Shown: piece after piece, positions 43,164 through 54,638 of the stretch
Position numbering within the stretch: position 1 is the first letter of the stretch
Layout: each line of letters starts with the position of its first letter
Assembly: GCA_025526995.1 (NCBI GenBank)
Contig: JAHLKG010000004.1
Location: forward strand, 1,612,001-1,676,000
Reading direction: 5' to 3'
From: Powellomyces hirtus
Lineage: Eukaryota > Chytridiomycota > Chytridiomycetes > Spizellomycetales > Powellomycetaceae
DNA length: 64,000 nucleotides
Notes under the pieces: model-generated
What the model was told of the DNA's origin: nothing
What the model saw: only the letters and a program-made list of their open reading frames with translations
Database searches by the model: none
Made by a program: the position numbers and the translations under genes

Positions 43164-46036
43164 ACTCTCTCTATGTCGATATGAAAGAAACCATTATTTT
43201 TAACTAGCATATTTCGTGTATATACAGTATTCCCTCCCCCATTTTCCACACCATGTGTGACATATCGTGCAAATACATTCACGTAAAGAAGCATATACTT
43301 TCATACCAAAATCGAAGTCCAAGCGGTACTTACATACACTACAGCAAACCTATCTATCGATATTCCTCGTATGCATGTTGCCAACGGTCAACAACTTCGT
43401 TAGCATTGGGCACGGGAAGGTGGGAGGGGGTACTCGGCCGGGCCGGCACATCGGTCGCCAACGAAAGTCGGCCCACACAACAACGCCGCACACCGCCTTC
43501 ACCCGCTCAGACACCGTATCAAGATCCGGTCGTCCCTGCCGAATCCACGTGGGCTGCTCGTCCTACATTTCCATCATCTGCGTCTCACCACCCCAATCAC
43601 CACTGCCGGTGCGGTGCGAATCAAAGGATGTGCGTTGGTGAGCTGTCCACTCGGTTCAGTATTTTCGTGTTGTTGGAGGAGCATGGGTGTGTGAAACGGT
43701 GAGAATACAACCAACCCGCTCTCCAACTTGTGCGCTTGTTGGGTTGTTGAGTCCAGGAGGTAGGTTTAGGACCCGCTCTCGCGGACGGACCAAATAAGCA
43801 CGCAGTGAAGGAGTTCGCGTTGGCTGGTGCGCCAGGCGGTTATGTTGGATGTGTAAATTGACTGTAGAAGTTTGAGTTGGGAGGGAGCTGTAATAAAAAG
43901 GGGACAAATACAGCTGATGGCCCCAACGAGAAGGCAACGGATAACCCAACGAGAGATACAACCGCAGGCATATGGCGGACCCGCTGAATCCGCATTGTAT
44001 AAAAAACATGCGAAATTGGCGGGATAAAAATACATTGAATATACACATCATGGAGTAGCTCCATGGGACCCGGGGTATGGCATCCTCTCTTATCCCTTCC
44101 CTCCGTCTATGGGGGGTCGGGGGGCAAGCCTCCCTTCACGCCGAAGCTGATGAGCTCGGACATTCTCCGCATGCTTCTTGTTGACCTCGTCAATTTTCCA
44201 TTCGGTCTTAGGGGTGTGGAAGATGTAGTTGAGCGTCGCTTTGTGCATTGGACTGTAGATGCTCGTCGTTGGTTGACGCTTGGTAGTTGCTTGCTTCTCG
44301 GCGGCGCTGTTGGATTCGGTTTTTGGATTCATGAGTTCAAAAGGGGGACTCCGTCTCCCTGAACCCCCTTCGAGTGGCAAGTCGCCATTCTTTAATGGTC
44401 GCGTTGCCATGCCCAACAAACATTCCGCCCCGATATAAACCCTAGACTCTCATCTTCGGGGGGTCGGGGAGGAGAGCCCCCCATGGTCCCACTCCAGATC
44501 ACCGACATACCCGCTGAACCCCTCGTTTTCTTTGATGAGGAGTTCTGACCTGCATGGGTGTGATACGGGCCATCCACCAACAGTTTCGGTGCGGTGTCGC
44601 CATCGTATCCCGCTACCAGTTCGCCACCGCCGCCGTCCAATTTCCAGACATCCGAATATGCACCGACACAACCCCACGCTGCTCACCCCATGAGGAGGAC
44701 GAAATCGAACACGAGTGCCACTCAAACGCGCTATTGGATGGAAGCCATATGAAGACGTAATGGTCAGCCAAGTAATGGAAGTTAAGTTAAGTACAGTCGA
44801 TTGCCGCGGATAACTCCACCGGCTAAGATCTTGATGTTGAGCCTTTGGGTTTGTTAGCAGACGCCACGCGTGCGGACGGAGATATTGATGCCCTATTGGA
44901 GCAACGCGCGCGGATCCTGTTGGCCTGTGCTTCGTGGATCGCGGCAAAGGCGATGAATACGGGAAATAACGGGATATGGGTTCGGAGAACACCTCAAAGA
45001 GTTGTCGCCGGATCGAAGTAATAACCAAAGCCAGAGGCTCATTTCACTCTGGCTCGTCGGGTCCCGTAGCATTCAGGTAGTCATTGCTTTTTTTTTTGAC
45101 CGAGCTATCCGCTCGGACATTCATACCCCTATAAAAATGCCTGGCTATGTCGCCGTCCTGCCCATGTCCTCCACAATCTGACGCGCACTTTTGCCAACCC
45201 TTGCGAGATCCTTTATCAATGACCCGACAATGCAGTTGAGAGCCCTCTTCCCTCCCCATGATCGCCACGTTAACGCCAACCTGGATGTCGGGATGGTGAA
45301 CCAAGCCATGGCCAAGGCGTTCAACTTTCTTGACGGGCGTGTCAGCTGCTGCCGCAAGCGGAATTGGACTCATAACGATGCCATCAATCTAGACAAGCTC
45401 GTTCGTGGACGCGGCAACTACGTCTGAAAAACCGCGCTGTAAGAAGAAAATCAACCGGAGAGGCGGCACGCTCCGAATCGCTACCTCGTACCATCTCGAA
45501 TGCAAGCGTTTCGGTCGAAAACACTCGTCCCAGAAAGGCACAAACATGGTCATTTATTGACTTCTTCAACAGCGGAGCCGCCACGTGTTAGGTGATCCCG
45601 CGTGACGCAAGCGAAGAGCATCGATCACGCACGGCGCTGCCCTCAATCGTGACACTGCCCTCCATCACAGCGGGTTCTCAAAACCTCAAATATCAAGCAA
45701 ACCGTATCGCTATGGAGGAGCGAGCTCCTGAGTAGGGCCACATGTTTGGCGCGAGGCGGAAACGCTACGAACTTGCTAGCCTGAGCGATCCCCTTTTCTT
45801 TGCCCTTAGTTTAATGTTCTTTTCCTGGCCAGTTGACGCTGGCCTGGCTGCACAGCATTTACGTGTCAACGGTGCAGGGGTGTGAAAACCCTTGCAGCTC
45901 TTGTACTCTGGGAAATGCAAAGACGTGAACTTTGGCAGTCAAACTTTCGCCAATCGAGTCGGACTCGCGCCATTTATCACACAGTGCCCAATTGCTCACA
46001 AATTCTTGAAGCACACACAAGTCAATCTAAATCTCC
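43164..46036. other. gene-poor intergenic region (2.9 kb)
   Basis: No gene could be called with confidence. Short frames that could be exons or decayed coding sequence are seen at about 44824-45020 (plus; ends in RVVAGSK) and about 43380-43490 (minus; ends in RWQHAYEEYR), but no consistent model joins them. Three GC-rich hairpin-forming motifs lie at 44107-44490 (listed separately). Confidence 0.4.
44107..44490. repeat. three dispersed GC-rich hairpin motifs
   Basis: GGGGGGC-AA-GCCTCCC (about 44120-44135), GGGGGAC-TCC-GTCTCCC (about 44344-44360) and GGGGAGG-AGA-GCCCCCC (about 44467-44483) each form a G-rich/C-rich stem. The first and third are preceded by GGGGGGTCGGGG. They resemble a short mobile hairpin family, but the copy number elsewhere is unknown. 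Confidence 0.35.
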
Positions 46037-47530
46037 ATGCCCTCGCTTCCCCGCCGATTGGTGCAAGAGCTTGGTCTGACGACCGTATGGTTTGCCGGAC
46101 GGAATGTGCATCTCCTATTCCTGGCGAAATTCCTGCGCATGTTCGCGTACGGGTCCAGCACACTTATCTTAGCCGTCTACATTGCGGCCCTGGGCTATTC
46201 TGACGAGAAGATTGGCCTCTTTATGACGCTCACTTTGCTAGGGGACGTGTTGGTCAGCTTGTTGTTGACGGTGGTAGCGGATGGGTTGGGTCGGCGACGC
46301 ATCTTGCTTTTGTCATGCCTGCTCATGTCAGCCTCAGGAATTGCATTTGCCTCGTCATCCAACTACAATGTGCTGCTTGTGGCTGCGATCCTCGGTGTTA
46401 TCAGTCCCAGCGGAAACGAAGTTGGACCGTTTCGAGCCGTGGAGGAATCTACGCTTTCCCATCTCTCAGACCCGGGAAACAGATCCGACGTATTTGCCTG
46501 GTATGTCGTACTTGGGTCCTTCGGAACCTCGATGGGATCTCTTTCGGCCGGATGGCTGGTGGAGGGTGCTCAAGGTTCATTGGGATGGACAACTGTTGAG
46601 GCATACCGCTGCGTATTCTGGATGTACACAGGTCTGGGTCTGGCCAAAGCCGCCGCGGTGCTGCTTTTGACATCGACTTGTGAACCGGAGAGAATAGCAG
46701 CGGCTGCAGTGAATGAGGCACGGGAAAGCGCGGAAGAGACACAGCCGCTCTTGAGCGAGCAACCAGTAACATCACCCGGGGAAGTACAAACAGCGGATCA
46801 ATCGCGACCACCGTCAGCCGCAACGAGGCGAGGCATCTTTGCTCACATCTCAGCAGAAAGTCGAGCTGTCCTCATTAGACTGTGTATGCTCTTCTCGGTC
46901 GATTCCTTAGCCAGTGGAATGATTCCATACTCCCTCATCGTCTACTTCCTGGATGGAAAGTTTGCCGTTCGAAAGGGAGAGCTTGGCTCAATCATGTCCG
47001 TTGCTTGGTTCGTAGCCAGCATGGGCAACATTCTTGCGTCCCCAATTTCGAAACGCATCGGGCTGGTTCCCACGATGGTATTCACGCATCTTCCCTCTGC
47101 GTTGTTTTTGGCGTTGATACCCTTCCCCTCGTCGCTCTACCTCACAATCGCTCTCCTGTTTGCCCGCTCAAGTCTGGCATCGATGGATCAGGCTCCCCGC
47201 TCGGCTTTCATCTCCATGGTTGTGCTGCCATCTGAACGCACGGCAGTGATGGGCATCGTCAACACACTCAAAACCACCAGTCAAAGCGCTGGACCAGTCA
47301 TTACGGGCTTCTTGGCTGCCAATGACCGCTTTTGGGTCGCGTTTGTTGCGGCCGCGGCGTGTAAAGTGCTGTATGATCTGGGGATGTTGGCGATGTTTGT
47401 TGGGCATAAGACCCGCGAGGAGGAGGAAGCTGAGCAAGTCGAAGCCGATGATGTGGATGGCTCGGTACCAGGAATAACCGTCGCAATCAGTGGTGGCAGA
47501 GACGGCTCGGGACGTAGCGGTCGCGAATAG
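46037..47530 (+). CDS. MFS transporter
   Basis: A 497-residue single-exon protein with about 11-12 hydrophobic segments. The loop 2-3 motif of the major facilitator superfamily is recognisable as VVADGLGRRRILLLSC (about 76-91). A hydrophilic, Glu/Pro/Ser-rich loop of about 60 residues (215-275) separates the two halves, and the C-terminus is acidic, then Gly/Arg-rich. The substrate is unknown; it has no NNP signature and is not a second nitrate transporter. The start at 46037 leaves a 20-residue cytosolic lead before TM1 (HLLFLAKFLRMFAYG). It stands between a gene-poor stretch and a decayed carotenoid-oxygenase gene. Confidence 0.85.
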   Translation: MPSLPRRLVQELGLTTVWFAGRNVHLLFLAKFLRMFAYGSSTLILAVYIAALGYSDEKIGLFMTLTLLGDVLVSLLLTVVADGLGRRRILLLSCLLMSASGIAFASSSNYNVLLVAAILGVISPSGNEVGPFRAVEESTLSHLSDPGNRSDVFAWYVVLGSFGTSMGSLSAGWLVEGAQGSLGWTTVEAYRCVFWMYTGLGLAKAAAVLLLTSTCEPERIAAAAVNEARESAEETQPLLSEQPVTSPGEVQTADQSRPPSAATRRGIFAHISAESRAVLIRLCMLFSVDSLASGMIPYSLIVYFLDGKFAVRKGELGSIMSVAWFVASMGNILASPISKRIGLVPTMVFTHLPSALFLALIPFPSSLYLTIALLFARSSLASMDQAPRSAFISMVVLPSERTAVMGIVNTLKTTSQSAGPVITGFLAANDRFWVAFVAAAACKVLYDLGMLAMFVGHKTREEEEAEQVEADDVDGSVPGITVAISGGRDGSGRSGRE

Positions 47531-47539
47531 ATAGGGGCA

Positions 47540-48690
47540 TCATGATCCGTTTCTTGTCGACACCAGCCGCGCGTTTACATGTAAACGGGTTACGTATTGC
47601 GAACCCTTCTTGTCGAGTACGCCAAATGGCCCATCCCTTTTGCGGACCGCCGATCGCAAAGAGATCTCACTCAACTGACAAAGCGTTTGAAACTGGAACA
47701 ATCCGACTCGCCCATTTCCCTCACTTCAGCGCTAGACAGACAGGGCAACTCGAACCTGTATGTCCTCCTAATTCAATCTACCCAAGAGCATCCTTTCGCC
47801 GGTCCTCGAGCATATCTTGGGACGCGCCTGTTGTGTGAGAAGGCATCTGTCTCAGCATTTTCTCCCGACCAAATGCGGGGTCTTATACGGTTAGAGCAGC
47901 ACGTATAGTAGCCGCCCTTGCCCCTCCACTTAATTGACCATCAAACTTGTAATTTCCCACCGTCTCCAAGGTGTATGAATCAATATGGACAGGTGTGCTG
48001 CCTCCATCAATGACAAGAGTCGACCATGGATGAACGTGAGCGCGGTATATGCGGTACTGAGAACGTCGTCTTTTATTCCCTGTGAGGTAGCGTACAAAGA
48101 TGCATGATTCCCTGACGATGAAAATTATGAATGGGTTGCCCAGCGTATTTAACCAGGGTAAGCCGCTGCCCAGTGCGGCAAGCGGTGATTGATGCGCAAA
48201 CAGAATGGACTCGACCCGATATTTGTTCGAGTTTATATATCTATGCGAGTAGTGCGGTGCCCCTGCCTTGAAGAGCACGGAATGCACCGTGCCATCTCCA
48301 ACTTTTCATGAAAAATAGTGACTGTCAGTCAGTGCATGCGAAAATCTCGCGTTTTTAGCGGCAGTAAAGACATACCAAACCACTGTAAGTTGGTGGGGGA
48401 CGACTGCTATCGACGAAGCGTGCATTAGGGCGCACTCTCAGAAACTGACCTTCCTGTAGACAGTGCGGTATTTGGCCCATCCCCGCGGTCAGGGGAATGG
48501 CAACGAGGGCATGCTCATATTTTACTGGCGCAAAGTTACCGGACAGATAGAAATTCGGCTTCCGGAATGAAGACGTATCTTGCGCGACCTTTGTGTTTCC
48601 CGGGCCATTACGGGCAGCCGATGCCAGTCCAGCCCGCGCACAACAGAGCCGAGGAAGGATCTGACGGCGCTCTCAGGAATACGTTGACAC
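47540..48690 (-). pseudogene. decayed carotenoid oxygenase-like gene
   Basis: On the minus strand, pieces of a carotenoid cleavage oxygenase can be read in the right order but not joined. The N-terminal part (about 48560-48370) has YLSGNFAPV and EGQFLRVRPNARF, matching the family's NFAPV and FLRNGPNP motifs. The next (about 48300-48200) has GDGTVHSVLFKAG, and then VIDGGSTPVHIDSYTLETVG (about 48025-47950). A more degraded segment (47850-47690) recalls the C-terminal region and is broken by stops. The expected middle, with most of the iron-binding histidines, is missing, and reading frame changes occur near 48620 and 48380 without good splice sites. The family makes retinal or other apocarotenoids. 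Inactivation is inferred from missing sequence and stops. Confidence 0.6.
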
Positions 48691-48949
48691 CGGTATGCCC
48701 CAGTCGAAGAGATGATGCCCGCCCAAAGGAATAAAGCAGCGCCTCTCTATCATCCTAAGAGACGGGTGGTGCGGCTGGTGGTGCGGTGAGGGAACGGTGA
48801 GTGACTCGCGTACGTAAATGAAACGATTGACAGTGACAGGACCTGCTGGCGTGCCAAAGAAGCATCACCAATTTCCGGGAATCTATGAGAACTAGCACAA
48901 ACTACTTACAATCTTGAACCCTCCTTTGTGTCCCTCTCCACTGAAGACC

Positions 48950-49524
48950 ATGTCTCTAGTTCCGCCATTCACTGCCGAAACCGCCGCCGCGAAAGTACAG
49001 AAAGCGCAAGATCTGTGGAATTCGAAGAACGCTACGGTGGTCGCCCAAGCGTATACCGAGGACTGTATGTAAGTAATTCATGGACGTCCAAAACCGACGT
49101 GCGACTCGGCATCCGTAACCTTGTTGTGTTGTTGGAAAGTTGGCGAAACCGCGACACGTTTCTTCGCGGCCGAGATGCGATCGTCAACTTTCTGTGCAAC
49201 AAATGGGAGAAGGAAAGGTACTACCGCCTCCGCAAAGAGTTGTTTTCATTCAACGACGATCGTATTGCGGTGCAATTCTGGTACGAGTTCTGCGATAAAG
49301 ATGGACAGGTAAGATGGCAATGCTGGCAGTCGGCAAGCTATTCAAAAACCCTAACCCTGCACTAGTGGTGGCGAGCGTATGGTTTGGAACATTGGACGTT
49401 CAATGCAGACGGCCTGATGAAGGAACGAAGATCCAGCATCAATGATGTGAGAATTCAGGATGGTGATCGATGGTTCAAAAACGGGCAGTTGGATAGAAAA
49501 GAAGACCCGGTTCCATTCCAGTAG
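48950..49524 (+). CDS. DUF1348 / SnoaL-like (NTF2-fold) small protein, 3 exons
   Basis: Exons 48950-49068, 49140-49308 and 49366-49524 join in phase to 148 residues. The protein starts with [20 protein letters not shown] and runs through AQAYTEDC, the [18 protein letters not shown] segment, [15 protein letters not shown] and INDVRI, the characteristic order of the DUF1348 group in the NTF2-like fold. Members are small cytosolic proteins of uncertain function, some annotated as SnoaL-like cyclase or steroid-isomerase relatives; no catalytic role can be assigned. No single exon is long enough to stand out, so this gene is easy to miss. The length matches the family (about 150 residues). Confidence 0.88.
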
Positions 49525-49999
49525 AACTTCGTCACACTACGATTACGGCGCCTTAGGCATAGTCAGCCCTAGACCCCTCTGCCCTAGTTTTGCGCCGCTG
49601 GAGAGAGAAGGGTGATTTTAAAGAAGCCGTTGCGGTTGCTTCCTGGCGTCAGGTCGCATTCTGATGGAAGAGATTGGCTATGACCGCTTCTTCAGCAAGG
49701 CATGCTATGAAGGTTGGACTTTCTCTCCCACGTCAATTCGACATGACATTCCATCCGCCGACATGGCTACGGAAGTCATCTTCAGACCCATGCACGGGGT
49801 GTTCTGTTATTATAAATAGCATATACTTTTGAGTGTGAGAACGGGCGGAGCAAGTCATTGCTTCTGTGGCTTCGACTCTAAAAATAGAGCTAAGAGGCAA
49901 ATGCCATCATCCAATTGAAGACCACCCGAGCGTAGCCCCGAATATGCCAAAAGTAATCGACACCGCTACGTCCAATTCTCATCTGCAACACCTCGAAAT
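49525..49999. other. intergenic, no gene seen
   Basis: Short spacer between the DUF1348 gene and the next membrane-protein gene. No feature is recognised. Confidence 0.5.
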
Positions 50000-51550
50000 A
50001 TGTGGCACCCTTTCACGATAGCGGCGATGGTGTGCGCCTGCCTGGCTCTCCTGATTACACTCGCGGAAGTGATACTACGAACCCGAATTCTTTTGGAGTT
50101 GAGGCAACAGACAAAAAGGATCCTGCGGCTTCAAATTTTCATGCTCGGTAGTATACTGCTGTCGTGTATGGCCTGCTGCTCTCTAGTCAAGGCAGTACAG
50201 ACGATTGCAGACGTCAAAGAGATGGTGACAGAGCTGGTGAAACCATCGATGCTGATGAATGACCACTTCATGACGATAAAGGACAACAACGCTACGTTTT
50301 TCCTTGCGCTACCGGAAATTGTCAGCAACAGTAATGATAAGGATAAAGTCATGCTGCTTACTAATGCTCGGATCCTGGTTGCCCTTGGAGCATTGATTCA
50401 AGGAGCTATGAATGAAGTGAAAACTCCTCTTCTGATACGTTTGTCAAAATACGTCGGTCAGTAGCAACACCCAAGCGCCCAACATGGGCGCTCGCATTCC
50501 ACCTCAGCTTGAAGGAGCTTGCTGATCATTTGTCTTTCTGCGGTGGCTTTCAGAGGGGAGCAAATACGAACCAGGCTTCGCGTGGATCTCGTGCCCGCCT
50601 GCCCCCAAAACTACCCCGGAACTCCTCGCAGTGTACACTACTCCTGCGCAGCTGAACGAAGGCTCGACTCTAGTTCTCATGACCGCGGCAACCCTGCAGT
50701 CTGAATTCGATGCTATAAGACCAACTTTGGAGGAATGGATTCCAAAGGGTAGGACACTGAATATTGCGGTAACAATGTTTGGGTGGGCTCGGATACTTGG
50801 AGGTGAGAGCCAAAGTGGAGCGTATGAATGGCGGTCTTTCAATCTGGTGCTTTTACTGAAAATTGCCTTCTTCGGTTGCTACAACCAAAAGCATTCCTGT
50901 ATGGCCTATCGGTACTGAACCGTTTTGCGCTATTCGAGAATGTGCTACTATTACCAAGATGGTTGATCCCAACGCTTCAAGTGGGAGCGGTGGGGGCCAC
51001 AATAACTGGGGTTACTTTCCACATGCTTGTGTGGTGGGGTGACTGGAGTTTCTACCTCATAGTAGCGACTAGCATTCCCCACTTCTACGTGTTCCTATTG
51101 GACATTGTCGTGTCGACGCTGATGGTGCGCACGCTGGTCACCTTACCCACTGAGGCAAATGTTGGGGCTCGGACGGGGGTGCGAATCACGGTCCCATATG
51201 CGCAACTGTACTCGCTGTTTTCGTACCTGCTGCTCTCGCTCGTGGCGTCCATCGGTCTGGCGTCGATCGATACCGTTGTGGGGGGATACTTTCAGATGGA
51301 GATGACGGCGGTTCGAGAACTGCTGGTTATTTCGACGTACCTTTCCGGGTTTCGATTCCTTTCTGCTCTGCGTACTTTCCGCCACAGCATACACGAGTCA
51401 TCTTCAAAGATTCCAGCAAGAGCCACTTTTACCCCAAGTGGCAGCAACTTGACGCCGAGGGCCTCCAAGAGCGGGCATCCGCTAGGCACACATACGCGCA
51501 TGAATGACGAGACAGTCAGTCCAGGAGCGGTTCCAGGAGCGATTGTATAA
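50000..51550 (+). CDS. multi-pass membrane protein of unknown function, 3 exons
   Basis: Exons 50000-50456, 50554-50748 and 50892-51550 join with GT-AG borders in matching phase to 436 residues. The N-terminal half has two hydrophobic helices (AAMVCACLALLITLAEVIL and LGSILLSCMACCSLVKAV). The middle is soluble (about 80-220), and the C-terminal half has about five TMs, followed by a Ser/Thr-rich tail. The architecture (TM pair, soluble segment, TM bundle) is seen in various fungal membrane proteins of unknown role, and no family was recognised. The second intron (143 bp) contains a coding-like frame, so an alternative splice is possible. Confidence 0.65.
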
Positions 51551-51983
51551 TTTTTCATCCCTGTCAGGGCGTAGGCATTCGATCACACATTTTTTCTTTG
51601 TTGGATATCAACCATTGAACAGAAAAACGCGCGGAGGACGATGTATATATAGACAGGGATCGGGGCCGAAGTTCTGTTTGCATAATGGTTTGGACTGCAC
51701 TATACATCCACTCCGGTCCGCGATACGCCAAAGGCAGCTCGCTAATTGTTGCCCACTTACTGTATACTACATGGCCCCACATGGGAAAGATGCTGGTTAG
51801 TGGTCTTCCGCCATGGCCTATGATATTGCGATCACGACTAATCACAGCATCTTCATGGGCGTACCTTTACTCGCTGATCCCACACGGCCGTTCTTACATG
51901 GTAAACCTATGACCGTTGATATCCTGGTGGCCGATTGACTTCGCGCGCGCACAAATAAAATCAAACAACGGCATAATGACATC
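51551..51983. other. intergenic; left edge of transposon-derived block
   Basis: No gene is seen. Unclassified sequence that may include eroded retrotransposon DNA adjoining the gypsy remnant. Confidence 0.4.
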
Positions 51984-52743
51984 AACATTAAAATATATGG
52001 ACTATTCCGGTGAAAACTGAAAAGAATGGCTTCCATTAGTTGAATTTGCTATCAATTCAACCCCTCGCCGACTTCTTAATGGTTTGACACCCTACGAAGT
52101 CGAACTTGGTCGAACACCGCAAGCACCTGGGTGGACTATTCCGCCCCATCTTCTCAATGCCATGACTGCACCCAAACGCGAAGACATTATTCGAATGCGA
52201 ACTGCAGCTACCGAAATCACTCGAATTGTCCAACAACTACTACGTGATGCGCAGGATCGATATGAGTTACGATTTAATGTCGGTCAAAATCCCATTACCT
52301 TTTCCATTGGAGATCAGGTTGACCTTAACAGGACTGATTTAACTGTTGAATTCAATGACATCAAACCGGACAAACTACTTCCGAAATGGATAGGCCCATT
52401 CCGTGTTATGGAGAAAGGACCACATCCCGATACTTATCGATTGGACCTTGAAGGCACCGCTATTGGCAATATTTGGCCATACTTCCATGTCAATGTTTTA
52501 CGACCCCACGTCGCATCTGAGCATCCATTACGCAAACACACACCGTCTCCTGAAGAACCCGTCATTATCCGTGGGCAACCGGAATACGCTATTGAGAAGA
52601 TCCTCAGCGCGCAACGTCAAAGAAATAAACGTGAATTTCTTCTCAAATGGGTTGGATACTCAGATCCCACTTGCGAACCTGAAGCGGCATTACGTAACAC
52701 TGAAGCCTTTAAGATTTGGCATGCAAATCATTGCTCATTGTAA
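51984..52743 (+). pseudogene. Ty3/gypsy chromovirus remnant: integrase C-terminus plus chromodomain
   Basis: The frame reads EWLPLVEFAINS (integrase core end), then LTPYEVELGRTP, then the GPY/F-type module LLPKWIGPFRVMEKG. It ends in a chromodomain (PEYAIEKILSAQRQ...FLLKWVGYSDPTCEPE). This is the usual end of a chromoviral pol. A TGA at about 52017 interrupts the frame just before KEWLP, and no reverse transcriptase, protease or paired LTR was found around it, so this is a 5'-truncated fossil. Immediately downstream is a short GGAAGCGCAGCG-type repeat (52766-52851). Confidence 0.8.
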
Positions 52744-53770
52744 CTACCAAACCGTAAGACGCTGCACGGAAGCGCAGCGTCATTGGCAGAATACGGCGCT
52801 TGCTGAACAACTACAAGGAAGCGCAGCGCCAGCCTTGGGACGCAGCGCCTACTGACCTATTTTTTGGTCAAATCATTTATTTTGCATTGAACCCATAGAA
52901 ATGGATAGAATGGTAGCACTTACTTCTATAGTTTACATTTGTAAACTTCCGCGTATACATCGCGAAGAGGCAGATGAATTTTCCTGCTTGAGCTCTTCTA
53001 TGCTCCATACTGCGTATATTGCAAGACAAAGTATAGTGACCAATGTCCTGCTTCATACCGCACTCAATGGAGTAGCGATGTTTTCCAATACTTAACAAAG
53101 TATTGACAATTCTATAAAGGTTGTGACTCAATGCCATAAATAAATAGGCTTGAGTCAACGGGGACTGTCATACACCCCGCGTCCAAAGATACTATCTTTC
53201 AAGCCACTGGTTTGATTTCCAAACGACGCGGATCGAAGTTGGGCAAGCAATGGCGGAAACAAGCCTCATCCTATCTCATTATCACATGCAGCCTGAAACA
53301 AAGATAATGCGTGTTTTTGTACTCGGTGAACTCACTGCTGTATCCGCGATAAGAAAGCGGCTTAATAATTGTTGCAATAAGCGGAAATGGGCATGAGGTA
53401 TAAATAGTACAGTGCTTCCTGCTCCCGTTTAAGAAATATATTGTCTTCTGAACCCACACTGGTGTTCTATTCCTTGTTTTATTCGCCCTAAGACACTGAA
53501 AAACCACTTGTATTACACACGTCTCTTTGAACAAGTGAAAAACAACACATGTTACACTTGTGTTATTCTTTGGCAAAAATAAACAATGTGTGTTGTTGAG
53601 TAAAACAAAAAAATATGCAGATTCTATCATGAGTAAAGTGCTAACCTTAATTCACAGAAGTTTAAGTCAGTTAAAGGTTTGAGAACGTGATGCAACTGTA
53701 CATCAAGATTCTCACAGTGCACCACAATGTGCCAGTTAGCTTTGATGAGTGATATATATAATATTATTTT
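52744..53770. other. AT-rich non-coding stretch
   Basis: After GCGCAGCG repeats, the sequence is AT-rich with short open frames on both strands and no recognisable similarity. Confidence 0.4.
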
Positions 53771-54018
53771 GTGGTTGATCTGAGGTGCAAGGTACTTAGA
53801 TCAAATACTATCCCTCTTTTGAGGAGTACTACCTGCAAGCGCGTACCTAAGTGGGCCTGTATACTGACATAGCTGAAAAGACGACATGGGAAAGTGGTCT
53901 GAGAACCAAAATGTCTCAACACACGACTTGAACAATGTATAAACAAATGAAAATGTGTGGCCAGTTTTAATTTAAAGATAGTATTTGACCTAAGTACCTT
54001 GCACCTCAGATCATCCAC
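53771..54018. mobile_element. ~248 bp foldback/MITE-like element with ~42 bp terminal inverted repeats
   Basis: The left arm 53771-53812 (GTGGTTGATCTGAGGTGCAA...) and right arm 53977-54018 are reverse complements over about 42 bp with only a few mismatches. The interior is short and non-coding. AT-rich TAATATTATTTT/AATATTACT flanks extend the similarity weakly, so the real ends may lie a few bases outward. No transposase is encoded, so a non-autonomous DNA transposon is the simplest reading. Confidence 0.7.
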
Positions 54019-54302
54019 AGAGTAATATTCTATATATTGCCGCTATTATTCACAACATAATATTATATATATTTTGCTACTATTCATGCTTGGTAAAATG
54101 ATTGACAACTTCGCGGTGGGTGCCGTCTGCCGGAGTGCGGGAGAGAAGCTGTGCCAACTTGGCTTCGTAGTTCACTTGGGACTCTACCAAGCACCAAGTC
54201 TTGGCAAGCCCAGCATTCTTTTTCCTCCGTAATGCTTCTATGAACGTTTTTTTGTTCTGCATAAATAACAGTTAGCCTACATCAGCACGAGTCCATTAAC
54301 AA

Positions 54303-54557
54303 TGTTGAAACTGGACTTGTGAGATAAACCTGTCAAATTGACAGCGCTCCAAGACCCCACGACACTTCTGCTGCACACTGGCGCTTCATTTAACCACGTA
54401 TGATTAGATAGCTTGCACAGCCACTTTTGTTCTTTTTAGCGTAGATCTCTTTCACCCATTGTTCTACACTTAACAACACAATCATTCCATTGTTATTGAA
54501 AGTGTTGAGCTAGCTTTCCTCTGTTGCACTACCCCTTAACCGGACCTACGCACAACA
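54303..54557 (+). repeat. 5' LTR of the copia element
   Basis: 255 bp, beginning TGTTGAAACTGG and ending CGCACAACA. Nearly identical to 59376-59630, with roughly 20 scattered differences by eye, so the insertion is not brand new. Confidence 0.9.
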
Positions 54558-54638
54558 GGTTATGAGCCCTGATAGCCCGCTCAACGCTTAAAACAACAAG
54601 TTTCCTGTATCCTTCTTCTTGTTGTTCAATACTCAATC

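Noticed and set aside
46037..47530. MFS gene as a second nitrate transporter of the cluster
   Set aside because: It lacks the NNP signature and the paired arginines and is separated from the reductase by a 2.9 kb gap.
47740..47770. tRNA-like B-box (GGTTCGAG) on the minus strand
   Set aside because: The motif is incomplete and no cloverleaf arms can be drawn; it falls in the decayed oxygenase gene.
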